From Auanema rhodensis (Eukaryota; Nematoda; Chromadorea; Rhabditida; Rhabditidae), in assembly GCA_964057225.1 (NCBI GenBank), contig CAXKVF010000072.1, forward strand, positions 310,001 to 374,000: 64,000 bases of DNA, read 5' to 3'. Positions 1 through 10,375 of the stretch are shown piece by piece. The position numbers were made by a program, and so were the translations under genes. The notes beneath the pieces were generated by a model. That model was not told the DNA's origin and ran no database searches. It was given only the letters and a program-made list of their open reading frames with translations. Position 1 is the stretch's first letter. The number at the start of each line of letters is the position of its first letter.

Positions 1-22
1 AAAACCGCATCTCTTTATCTTT

Positions 23-28
23 CACGTG
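23..28. other. CACGTG box 1 of each monomer (exemplar in unit 1)
   Basis: CACGTG sits in the centre of the perfect 10-bp palindrome TTCACGTGAA (21-30). The same hexamer is the E-box/G-box core bound by bHLH and some bZIP proteins. It occurs at the same phase in most units, but C23 is T (TACGTG) in about half of the units right of 53 kb, and a CATGTG form occurs at about 44.5, 46.4, 48.2, 50.75 and 52.27 kb. Binding in vivo is not shown by sequence. Confidence 0.85.
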
Positions 29-52
29 AAGCGAGTTACATACCAAGTGCAC

Positions 53-60
53 ATCACGTG
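53..60 (+). other. ATCACGTG, box 2 of each monomer (exemplar in unit 1)
   Basis: The octamer ATCACGTG fits RTCACRTG, the CDEI element that Cbf1 binds at budding-yeast centromeres. Its core is also a generic E-box/G-box. It is far more stable across units than box 1: the only core mutation I noticed is GACGTG at about 55999. In the 144-bp units boxes 1 and 2 are fused into one. The yeast match is short and may be coincidental, since the array itself is unlike a yeast point centromere. Confidence 0.7.
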
Positions 61-87
61 TACATTTAATTAGCATAAATTAAAGTT

Positions 88-93
88 CACGTA
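88..93 (+). other. CACGTA, third CACGT core of each monomer (exemplar in unit 1)
   Basis: TTCACGTAAA at 86-95 resembles the box 1 palindrome TTCACGTGAA with one base missing from symmetry. It begins 33 bp after box 2, which begins 32 bp after box 1. The core is retained in nearly all units, while T96 (to A) and C99 (to T) just downstream vary often. Confidence 0.7.
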
Positions 94-104
94 AATTTCA
101 AAGT

Positions 105-117
105 CATGGTTACCATG
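105..117. repeat. 13-bp dyad CATGGTTACCATG (exemplar in unit 1)
   Basis: Six-base arms CATGGT and ACCATG are perfectly complementary around a single central T, so each unit holds a short dyad. It contains GGTTACC, a BstEII-type site, once per unit. Variants that break it are rare: TCAAGG at about 6970 and 9249, TTACTATG at about 3281, 13480, 16295, 16648 and 18760, CCTTG at about 19641, 20697, 25097 and 26681, and CATAG at about 23154, 25618, 54469 and 63972. The variable tag triplet follows immediately. Confidence 0.85.
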
Positions 118-130
118 CACCAATATCAAT

Positions 131-144
131 AAAAATTTGTTTTT
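131..144. repeat. A/T tract AAAAATTTGTTTTT (exemplar in unit 1)
   Basis: A near-mirror A5-T3-G-T5 run repeats once per unit. With AAATTT at 93-98 and A4 at the unit start it gives spaced A-tracts, a pattern that can curve DNA and help set nucleosome position. Scattered single changes occur, such as TTTGG at about 4711 and 14911, AAAAGTTTG in several units right of 53 kb, and AAAAGTTG at 28.8, 30.4 and 30.9 kb. Confidence 0.7.
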
Positions 145-2288
145 AGACTAATATGGACATGGGGAATCTAATTTTGAAAACCGCATCTCTTTATCTTTCA
201 CGTGAAGCGAGTTACATACCAAGTGCACATCACGTGTACATTTAATTAGCATAAATTAAAGTTCACGTAAATTTCAAAGTCATGGTTACCATGAACCAAT
301 ATCAATAAAAATTTGTTTTTAGACTAATATGGACATGGGGAATCTAATTTTGAAAACCGCATCTCTTTATCTTTCACGTGAAGCGAGTTACATACCAAGT
401 GCACATCACGTGTACATTTAATTAGCATAAATTAAAGTTCACGTAAATTTCAAAGTCATGGTTACCATGAACCAATATCAATAAAAATTTGTTTTTAGAC
501 TAATATGGACATGGGGAATCTAATTTTGAAAACCGCATCTCTTTATCTTTCACGTGAAGCGAGTTACATACCAAGTGCACATCACGTGTACATTTAATTA
601 GCATAAATTAAAGTTCACGTAAATTTCAAAGTCATGGTTACCATGAAGCAATATCAATAAAAATTTGTTTTTAGACTAATATGGACATGGGGAATCTAAT
701 TTTGAAAACCGCATCTCTTTATCTTTCACGTGAAGCGAGTTACATACCAAGTGCACATCACGTGTACATTTAATTAGCATAAATTAAAGTTCACGTAAAT
801 TTCAAAGTCATGGTTACCATGAACCAATATCAATAAAAATTTGTTTTTAGACTAATATGGACATGGGGAATCTAATTTTGAAAACCGCATCTCTTTATCT
901 TTCACGTGAAGCGAGTTACATACCAAGTGCACATCACGTGTACATTTAATTAGCATAAATTAAAGTTCACGTAAATTTCAAAGTCATGGTTACCATGAAG
1001 CAATATCAATAAAAATTTGTTTTTAGACTAATATGGACATGGGGAATCTAATTTTGAAAACCGCATCTCTTTATCTTTCACGTGAAGCGAGTTACATACC
1101 AAGTGCACATCACGTGTACATTTAATTAGCATAAATTAAAGTTCACGTAAATTTCAAAGTCATGGTTACCATGAAGCAATATCAATAAAAATTTGTTTTT
1201 AGACTAATATGGACATGGGGAATCTAATTTTGAAAACCGCATCTCTTTATCTTTCACGTGAAGCGAGTTACATACCAAGTGCACATCACGTGTACATTTA
1301 ATTAGCATAAATTAAAGTTCACGTAAATTTTAAAGTCATGGTTACCATGAACCAATATCAATAAAAATTTGTTTTTAGACTAATATGGACATGGGGAATC
1401 TAATTTTGAAAACCGCATCTCTTTATCTTTCACGTGAAGCGAGTTACATACCAAGTGCACATCACGTGTACATTTAATTAGCATAAATTAAAGTTCACGT
1501 AAATTTCAAAGTCATGGTTACCATGAACCAATATCAATAAAAATTTGTTTTTAGACTAATATGGACATGGGGAATCTAATTTTGAAAACCGCATCTCTTT
1601 ATCTTTCACGTGAAGCGAGTTACATACCAAGTGCACATCACGTGTACATTTAATTAGCATAAATTAAAGTTCACGTAAATTTCAAAGTCATGGTTACCAT
1701 GAACCAATATCAATAAAAATTTGTTTTTAGACTAATATGGACATGGGGAATCTAATTTTGAAAACCGCATATCTTTATCTTTCACGTGAAGCGAGTTACA
1801 TACCAAGTGCACATCACGTGTACATTTAATTAGCATAAATTAAAGTTCACGTAAAATTTAAAGTCATGGTTACCATGAAGCAATATCAATAAAAATTTGT
1901 TTTTAGACTAATATGGACATGGGGAATCTAATTTTGAAAACCGCATCTCTTTATCTTTCACGTGAAGCGAGTTACATACCAAGTGCACATCACGTGTACA
2001 TTTAATTAGCATAAATTAAAGTTCACGTAAATTTCAAAGTCATGGTTACCATGAAGCAATATCAATAAAAATTTGTTTTTAGACTAATATGGACATGGGG
2101 AATCTAATTTTGAAAACCGCATCTCTTTATCTTTCACGTGAAGCGAGTTACATACCAAGTGCACATCACGTGTACATTTAATTAGCATAAATTAAAGTTC
2201 ACGTAAATTTCAAAGTCATGGTTACCATGAACCAATATCAATAAAAATTTGTTTTTAGACTAATATGGACATGGGGAATCTAATTTTG

Positions 2289-4400
2289 AAAACCGCATCT
2301 CTTTATCTTTCACGTGAAGCGAGTTACATACCAAGTGCACATCACGTGTACATTTAATTAGCATAAATTAAAGTTCACGTAAATTTCAAAGTCATGGTTA
2401 CCATGAAGCAATATCAATAAAAATTTGTTTTTCGACTAATATGGACATGGAGAATCTAATTTTGAAAACCGCATTTCTTTATCTTTCACGTGAAGCGAGT
2501 TACATACCAAGTGCACATCACGTGTACATTTAATTAGCATAAATTAAAGTTCACGTAAATTTCAAAGTCATGGTTACCATGCACCAATATCAATAAAAAT
2601 TTGTTTTTAGACTAATATGGACATGGGGAATCTAATTTTGAAAACCGCATCTCTTTATCTTTCACGTGAAGCGAGTTACATACCAAGTGCACATCACGTG
2701 TACATTTAATTAGCATAAATTAAAGTTCACGTAAATTTCAAAGTCATGGTTACCATGAAGCAATATCAATACAAATTTGTTTTAAGACTAATATGGACAT
2801 GGGGAATCTAATTTTGAAAACCGCATCTCTTTATCTTTCACGTGAAGCGAGTTACATACCAAGTGCACATCACGTGTACATTTAATTAGCATAAATTAAA
2901 GTTCACGTAAATTTTAAAGTCATGGTTACCATGAACCAATATCAATAAAAATTTGTTTTTAGACTAATATGGACATGGGGAATCTAATTTTGAAAACCGC
3001 ATCTCTTTATCTTTCACGTGAAGCGAGTTACATACCAAGTGCACATCACGTGTACATTTAATTAGCATAAATTAAAGTTCACGTAAATTTCAAAGTCATG
3101 GTTACCATGAACCAATGTCAATAAAAATTTGTTTTTAGACTAATATGGACATGGGGAATCTAATTTTGAAAACCGCATCTCTTTATCTTTCACGTGAAGC
3201 GAGTTACATACCAAGTGCACATCACGTGTACATTTAATTAGCATAAATTAAAGTTCACGTAAATTTCAAAGTCATGGTTACTATGAAGCAATATCAATAA
3301 AAATTTGTTTTTAGACTAATATGGACATGGGGAATCTAATTTTGAAAACCGCATCTCTTTATCTTTCACGTGAAGCGAGTTACATACCAAGTGCACATCA
3401 CGTGTACATTTAATTAGCATAAATTAAAGTTCACGTAAATTTCAAAGTCATGGTTACCATGAACCAATATCAATAAAAATTTGTTTTTAGACTAATATGG
3501 ACATGGGGAATCTAATTTTGAAAACCGCATCTCTTTATCTTTCACGTGAAGCGAGTTACATACCAAGTGCACATCACGTGTACATTTAATTAGCATAAAT
3601 TAAAGTTCACGTAAATTTCAAAGTCATGGTTACCATGAAGCAATATCAATAAAAATTTGTTTTTCGACTAATATGGACATGGAGAATCTAATTTTGAAAA
3701 CCGCATTTCTTTATCTTTCACGTGAAGCGAGTTACATACCAAGTGCACATCACGTGTACATTTAATTAGCATAAATTAAAGTTCACGTAAATTTCAAAGT
3801 CATGGTTACCATGCACCAATATCAATAAAAATTTGTTTTTAGACTAATATGGACATGGGGAATCTAATTTTGAAAACCGCATCTCTTTATCTTTCACGTG
3901 AAGCGAGTTACATACCAAGTGCACATCACGTGTACATTTAATTAGCATAAATTAAAGTTCACGTAAATTTCAAAGTCATGGTTACCATGAAGCAATATCA
4001 ATAAAAATTTGTTTTTAGACTAATATGGACATGGGGAATCTAATTTTGAAAACCGCATCTCTTTATCTTTCACGTGAAGCGAGTTACATACCAAGTGCAC
4101 ATCACGTGTACATTTAATTAGCATAAATTAAAGTTCACGTAAATTTTAAAGTCATGGTTACCATGAACCAATATCAATAAAAATTTGTTTTTAGACTAAT
4201 ATGGACATGGGGAATCTAATTTTGAAAACCGCATCTCTTTATCTTTCACGTGAAGCGAGTTACATACCAAGTGCACATCACGTGTACATTTAATTAGCAT
4301 AAATTAAAGTTCACGTAAATTTCAAAGTCATGGTTACCATGAACCAATATCAATAAAAATTTGTTTTTAGACTAATATGGACATGGGGAATCTAATTTTG
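2289..4400. repeat. 7-monomer-offset duplication inside the left block
   Basis: Five units at 2289-3168 match 3521-4400 at an offset of 1,232 bp (7 units). The shared series is TCGAC/GAGAAT with AAG, then CATTTC with CAC, then AAG, then AAATTTTAAAG with AAC, then AAC. The second copy lacks the ATACAAA and ATGTC private changes. The same pair reappears at 12488-14599 as part of the larger duplication, so this event is older than the 10.2-kb one. Confidence 0.85.
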
Positions 4401-6160
4401 AAAACCGCATCTCTTTATCTTTCACGTGAAGCGAGTTACATACCAAGTGCACATCACGTGTACATTTAATTATCATAAATTAAAGTTCACGTAAATTTCA
4501 AAGTCATGGTTACCATGAACCAATATCAATAAAAATTTGTTTTTAGACTAATATGGACATGGGGAATCTAATTTTGAAAACCGCATCTCTTTATCTTTCA
4601 CGTGAAGCGAGTTACATACCAAGTGCACATCACGTGTACATTTAATTAGCATAAATTAAAGTTCACGTAAATTTCAAAGTCATGGTTACCATGAACCAAT
4701 ATCAATAAAAATTTGGTTTTAGACTAATATGGACATGGGGAATCTAATTTTGAAAACCGCATCTCTTTATCTTTCACGTGAAGCGAGTTACATACCAAGT
4801 GCACATCACGTGTACATTTAATTAGCATAAATTAAAGTTCACGTAAATTTCAAAGTCATGGTTACCATGAAGCAATATCAATAAAAATTTGTTTTTAGAC
4901 TAATATGGACATGGGGAATCTAATTTTGAAAACCGCATCTCTTTATCTTTCACGTGAAGCGAGTTACATACCAAGTGCACATCACGTGTACATTTAATTA
5001 GCATAAATTAAAGTTCACGTAAATTTCAAAGTCATGGTTACCATGAACCAATATCAATAAAAATTTGTTTTTAGACTAATATGGACATGGGGAATCTAAT
5101 TTTGAAAACCGCATCTCTTTATCTTTCACGTGAAGCGAGTTACATACCAAGTGCACATCACGTGTACATTTAATTATCATAAATTAAAGTTCACGTAAAT
5201 TTCAAAGTCATGGTTACCATGAACCAATATCAATAAAAATTTGTTTTTAGACTAATATGGACATGGGGAATCTAATTTTGAAAACCGCATCTCTTTATCT
5301 TTCACGTGAAGCGAGTTACATACCAAGTGCACATCACGTGTACATTTAATTAGCATAAATTAAAGTTCACGTAAATTTCAAAGTCATGGTTACCATGAAC
5401 CAATGTCAATAAAAATTTGTTTTTAGACTAATATGGACATGGGGAATCTAATTTTGAAAACCGCATCTCTTTATCTTTCACGTGAAGCGAGTTACATACC
5501 AAGTGCACATCACGTGTACATTTAATTAGCATAAATTAAAGTTCACGTAAATTTCAAAGTCATGGTTACCATGAACCAATATCAATAAAAATTTGTTTTT
5601 AGACTAATATGGACATGGGGAATCTAATTTTGAAAACCGCATCTCTTTATCTTTCACGTGAAGCGAGTTACATACCAAGTGCACATCACGTGTACATTTA
5701 ATTAGCATAAATTAAAGTTCACGTAAATTTCAAAGTCATGGTTACCATGAACCAATATCAATAAAAATTTGTTTTTAGACTAATATGGACATGGGGAATC
5801 TAATTTTGAAAACCGCATCTCTTTATCTTTCACGTGAAGCGAGTTACATACCAAGTGCACATCACGTGTACATTTAATTAGCATAAATTAAAGTTCACGT
5901 AAATTTCAAAGTCATGGTTACCATGAACCAATGTCAATAAAAATTTGTTTTTAGACTAATATGGACATGGGGAATCTAATTTTGAAAACCGCATCTCTTT
6001 ATCTTTCACGTGAAGCGAGTTACATACCAAGTGCACATCACGTGTACATTTAATTAGCATAAATTAAAGTTCACGTAAATTTCAAAGTCATGGTTACCAT
6101 GAACCAATATCAATAAAAATTTGTTTTTAGACTAATATGGACATGGGGAATCTAATTTTG

Positions 6161-8096
6161 AAAACCGCATCTCTTTATCTTTCACGTGAAGCGAGTTACA
6201 TACCAAGTGCACATCACGTGTACATTTAATTAGCATAAATTAAAGTTCACGTAAATTTCAAAGTCATGGTTACCATGAACCAATATCAATAAAAATTTGT
6301 TTTTAGACTAATATGCACATGGGGAATCTAATTTTGAAAACCGCATCTCTTTATCTTTCACGTGAAGCGAGTTACATACCAAGTGCACATCACGTGTACA
6401 TTTAATTAGCATAAATTAAAGTTCACGTAAATTTCAAAGTCATGGTTACCATGAACCAATATCAATAAAAATTTGTTTTTAGACTAATATGGACATGGGG
6501 AATCTAATTTTGAAAACCGCATCTCTTTATCTTTCACGTGAAGCGAGTTACATACCAAGTGCACATCACGTGTACATTTAATTAGCATAAATTAAAGTTC
6601 ACGTAAATTTCAAAGTCATGGTTACCATGAAGCAATATCAATAAAAATTTGTTTTTAGACTAATATGGACATGGGGAATCTAATTTTGAAAACCGCTTCT
6701 CTTTATCTTTCACGTGAAGCGAGTTACATACCAAGTGCACATCACGTGTACATTTAATTAGCATAAATTAAAGTTCACGTAAATTTCAAAGTCATGGTTA
6801 CCATGAAGCAATATCAATAAAAATTTGTTTTTAGACTAATATGGACATGAAGAATCTAATTTTGAAAACCGCATCTCTTTATCTTTCACGTGAAGCGAGT
6901 TACATACCAAGTGCACATCACGTGTACATTTAATTAGCATAAATTAAAGTTCACGTAAATTTCAAAGTCAAGGTTACCATGAACCAATATCAATAAAAAT
7001 TTGTTTTTAGACTAATATGGACATGGGGAATCTAATTTTGAAAACCGCATCTCTTTATCTTTCACGTGAAGCGAGTTACATACCAAGTGCACATCACGTG
7101 TACATTTAATTAGCATAAATTAAAGTTCACGTAAATTTCAAAGTCATGGTTACCATGAACCAATATCAATAAAAATTTGTTTTTAGACTAATATGGACAT
7201 GGGTAATCTAATTTTGAAAACCGCATCTCTTTATCTTTCACGTGAAGCGAGTTACATACCAAGTGCACATCACGTGTACATTTAATTAGCATAAATTAAA
7301 GTTCACGTAAATTTCAAAGTCATGGTTACCATGCACCAATATCAATAAAAATTTGTTTTTAGACTAATATGGACATGGGGAATCTAATTTTGAAAACCGC
7401 ATCTCTTTATCTTTCACGTGAAGCGAGTTACATACCAAGTGCACATCACGTGTACATTTAATTAGCATAAATTAAAGTTCACGTAAATTTCAAAGTCATG
7501 GTTACCATGAACCAATATCAATAAAAATTTGTTTTTAGACTAATATGGACATGGGGAATCTAATTTTGAAAACCGCATCTCTTTATCTTTCACGTGAAGC
7601 GAGTTACATACCAAGTGCACATCACGTGTACATTTAATTAGCATAAATTAAAGTTCACGTAAATTTCAAAGTCATGGTTACCATGAACCAATATCAATAA
7701 AAATTTGTTTTTAGACTAATATGGACATGGGTAATCTAATTTTGAAAACCGCATCTCTTTATCTTTCACGTGAAGCGAGTTACATACCAAGTGCACATCA
7801 CGTGTACATTTAATTAGCATAAATTAAAGTTCACGTAAATTTCAAAGTCATGGTTACCATGCACCAATATCAATAAAAATTTGTTTTTAGACTAATATGG
7901 ACATGGGGAATCTAATTTTGAAAACCGCATCTCTTTATCTTTCACGTGAAGCGAGTTACATACCAAGTGCACATCACGTGTACATTTAATTAGCATAAAT
8001 TAAAGTTCACGTAAATTTCAAAGTCATGGTTACCATGCACCAATATCAATAAAAATTTGTTTTTAGACTAATATGGACATGGGGAATCTAATTTTG
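6161..8096. repeat. 11-monomer duplicated segment, left copy
   Basis: Units 36-46 match 8440-10375 at an offset of 2,279 bp (13 units minus 9 bp). The shared series includes ATGCACATGGG, CGCTTCTC with CATGAAGAAT, TCAAGGTTACC, then two CATGGGTAAT units each followed by a CAC unit. I saw three differences, all private to the right copy. Confidence 0.9.
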
Positions 8097-8263
8097 AAAA
8101 CCGCATCTCTTTATCTTTCACGTTACATACCAAGTGCACATCACGTGTACATTTAATTAGCATAAATTTAAGTTCACGTAAATTTCAAAGTCATGGTTAC
8201 CATGCACCAATATCAATAAAAATTTGTTTTTAGACTAATATGGACATGGGGAATCTAATTTTG
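8097..8263. repeat. 167-bp monomer with a 9-bp deletion
   Basis: Monomer positions 28-36 (GAAGCGAGT) are missing, so the sequence reads TTCACGTTACATACC across about 8123/8124. The deletion is flanked by GT on both sides and removes the last G of box 1, leaving CACGTT. It is the only unit of this length in the window and shifts the phase of everything downstream by 9 bp. The rest of the unit is ordinary, apart from one change at about 8170. Confidence 0.95.
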
Positions 8264-8439
8264 AAAACCGCATCTCTTTATCTTTCACGTGAAGCGAGTT
8301 ACATACCAAGTGCACATCACGTGTACATTTAATTAGCATAAATTAAAGTTCACGTAAATTTCAAAGTCATGGTTACCATGAACCAATATCAATAAAAATT
8401 TGTTTTTAGACTAATATGGACATGGGGAATCTAATTTTG

Positions 8440-10375
8440 AAAACCGCATCTCTTTATCTTTCACGTGAAGCGAGTTACATACCAAGTGCACATCACGTGT
8501 ACATTTAATTAGCATAAATTAAAGTTCACGTAAATTTCAAAGTCATGGTTACCATGAACCAATATCAATAAAAATTTGTTTTTAGACTAATATGCACATG
8601 GGGAATCTAATTTTGAAAACCGCATCTCTTTATCTTTCACGTGAAGCGAGTTACATACCAAGTGCACATCACGTGTACATTTAATTAGCATAAATTAAAG
8701 TTCACGTAAATTTCAAAGTCATGGTTACCATGAACCAATATCAATAAAAATTTGTTTTTAGACTAATATGAACATGGGGAATCTAATTTTGAAAACCGCA
8801 TCTCTTTATCTTTCACGTGAAGCGAGTTACATACCAAGTGCACATCACGTGTACATTTAATTAGCATAAATTAAAGTTCACGTAAATTTCAAAGTCATGG
8901 TTACCATGAAGCAATATCAATAAAAATTTGTTTTTAGACTAATATGGACATGGGGAATCTAATTTTGAAAACCGCTTCTCTTTATCTTTCACGTGAAGCG
9001 AGTTACATACCAAGTGCACATCACGTGTACATTTAATTAGCATAAATTAAAGTTCACGTAAATTTCAAAGTCATGGTTACCATGAAGCAATATCAATAAA
9101 AATTTGTTTTTAGACTAATATGGACATGAAGAATCTAATTTTGAAAACCGCATCGCTTTATCTTTCACGTGAAGCGAGTTACATACCAAGTGCACATCAC
9201 GTGTACATTTAATTAGCATAAATTAAAGTTCACGTAAATTTCAAAGTCAAGGTTACCATGAACCAATATCAATAAAAATTTGTTTTTAGACTAATATGGA
9301 CATGGGGAATCTAATTTTGAAAACCGCATCTCTTTATCTTTCACGTGAAGCGAGTTACATACCAAGTGCACATCACGTGTACATTTAATTAGCATAAATT
9401 AAAGTTCACGTAAATTTCAAAGTCATGGTTACCATGAACCAATATCAATAAAAATTTGTTTTTAGACTAATATGGACATGGGTAATCTAATTTTGAAAAC
9501 CGCATTTCTTTATCTTTCACGTGAAGCGAGTTACATACCAAGTGCACATCACGTGTACATTTAATTAGCATAAATTAAAGTTCACGTAAATTTCAAAGTC
9601 ATGGTTACCATGCACCAATATCAATAAAAATTTGTTTTTAGACTAATATGGACATGGGGAATCTAATTTTGAAAACCGCATCTCTTTATCTTTCACGTGA
9701 AGCGAGTTACATACCAAGTGCACATCACGTGTACATTTAATTAGCATAAATTAAAGTTCACGTAAATTTCAAAGTCATGGTTACCATGAACCAATATCAA
9801 TAAAAATTTGTTTTTAGACTAATATGGACATGGGGAATCTAATTTTGAAAACCGCATCTCTTTATCTTTCACGTGAAGCGAGTTACATACCAAGTGCACA
9901 TCACGTGTACATTTAATTAGCATAAATTAAAGTTCACGTAAATTTCAAAGTCATGGTTACCATGAACCAATATCAATAAAAATTTGTTTTTAGACTAATA
10001 TGGACATGGGTAATCTAATTTTGAAAACCGCATCTCTTTATCTTTCACGTGAAGCGAGTTACATACCAAGTGCACATCACGTGTACATTTAATTAGCATA
10101 AATTAAAGTTCACGTAAATTTCAAAGTCATGGTTACCATGCACCAATATCAATAAAAATTTGTTTTTAGACTAATATGGACATGGGGAATCTAATTTTGA
10201 AAACCGCATCTCTTTATCTTTCACGTGAAGCGAGTTACATACCAAGTGCACATCACGTGTACATTTAATTAGCATAAATTAAAGTTCACGTAAATTTCAA
10301 AGTCATGGTTACCATGCACCAATATCAATAAAAATTTGTTTTTAGACTAATATGGACATGGGGAATCTAATTTTG
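8440..10375. repeat. 11-monomer duplicated segment, right copy
   Basis: This is the partner of 6161-8096. Private changes are ATGAACATGGG at about 8770, CATCGCTTT at about 9154 and CATTTC at about 9506. Its last unit, 10200-10375, is also the first unit of the right copy of the large block, so two duplications abut or overlap here. Confidence 0.9.

Larger units (their letters stand above)
1..176. repeat. Reference monomer (unit 1), phase used for all positions
   Basis: This unit carries the common base at nearly every site and defines the numbering used here. Motifs in order are: CACGTG at 23-28 within TTCACGTGAA, GTGCAC at 47-52, CACGTG at 55-60, CACGTA at 88-93, AAATTT at 93-98, the dyad CATGGTTACCATG at 105-117, a tag triplet at 118-120 (CAC here, elsewhere AAC, AAG or AAT), an A5T3-G-T5 tract at 131-144, and GGGG at 161-164. 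A short imperfect direct repeat lies inside the unit: TAAATTAAAG at 76-85 and TAAATTTCAAAG at 92-103. The start point is arbitrary because the array is continuous. Confidence 0.97.
1..5984. repeat. Large duplicated block, left copy (34 monomers)
   Basis: Units 1-34 carry the same ordered series of diagnostic variants as 10200-16183, offset 10,199 bp (58 units minus a 9-bp deletion in between). Shared rare markers include CATATC with AAAATTTA at about 1770-1860, TCGAC with GAGAAT at 2432 and 3664, ATACAAA at 2771, TTACTATG at 3281, TATCAT at about 4472 and 5176, TTTGG at 4715, and ATGTC at 5404 and 5932. The only difference I noticed is T to A at about 2784. The match starts at the window edge, so the block probably extends further left. 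Confidence 0.93.

Noticed and set aside
23-60. Light- or stress-regulated promoter G-boxes
   Set aside because: CACGTG is a G-box/E-box core, but there is no gene, TATA context or transcript feature nearby, and the element recurs with the satellite period, so a promoter call is not supported.
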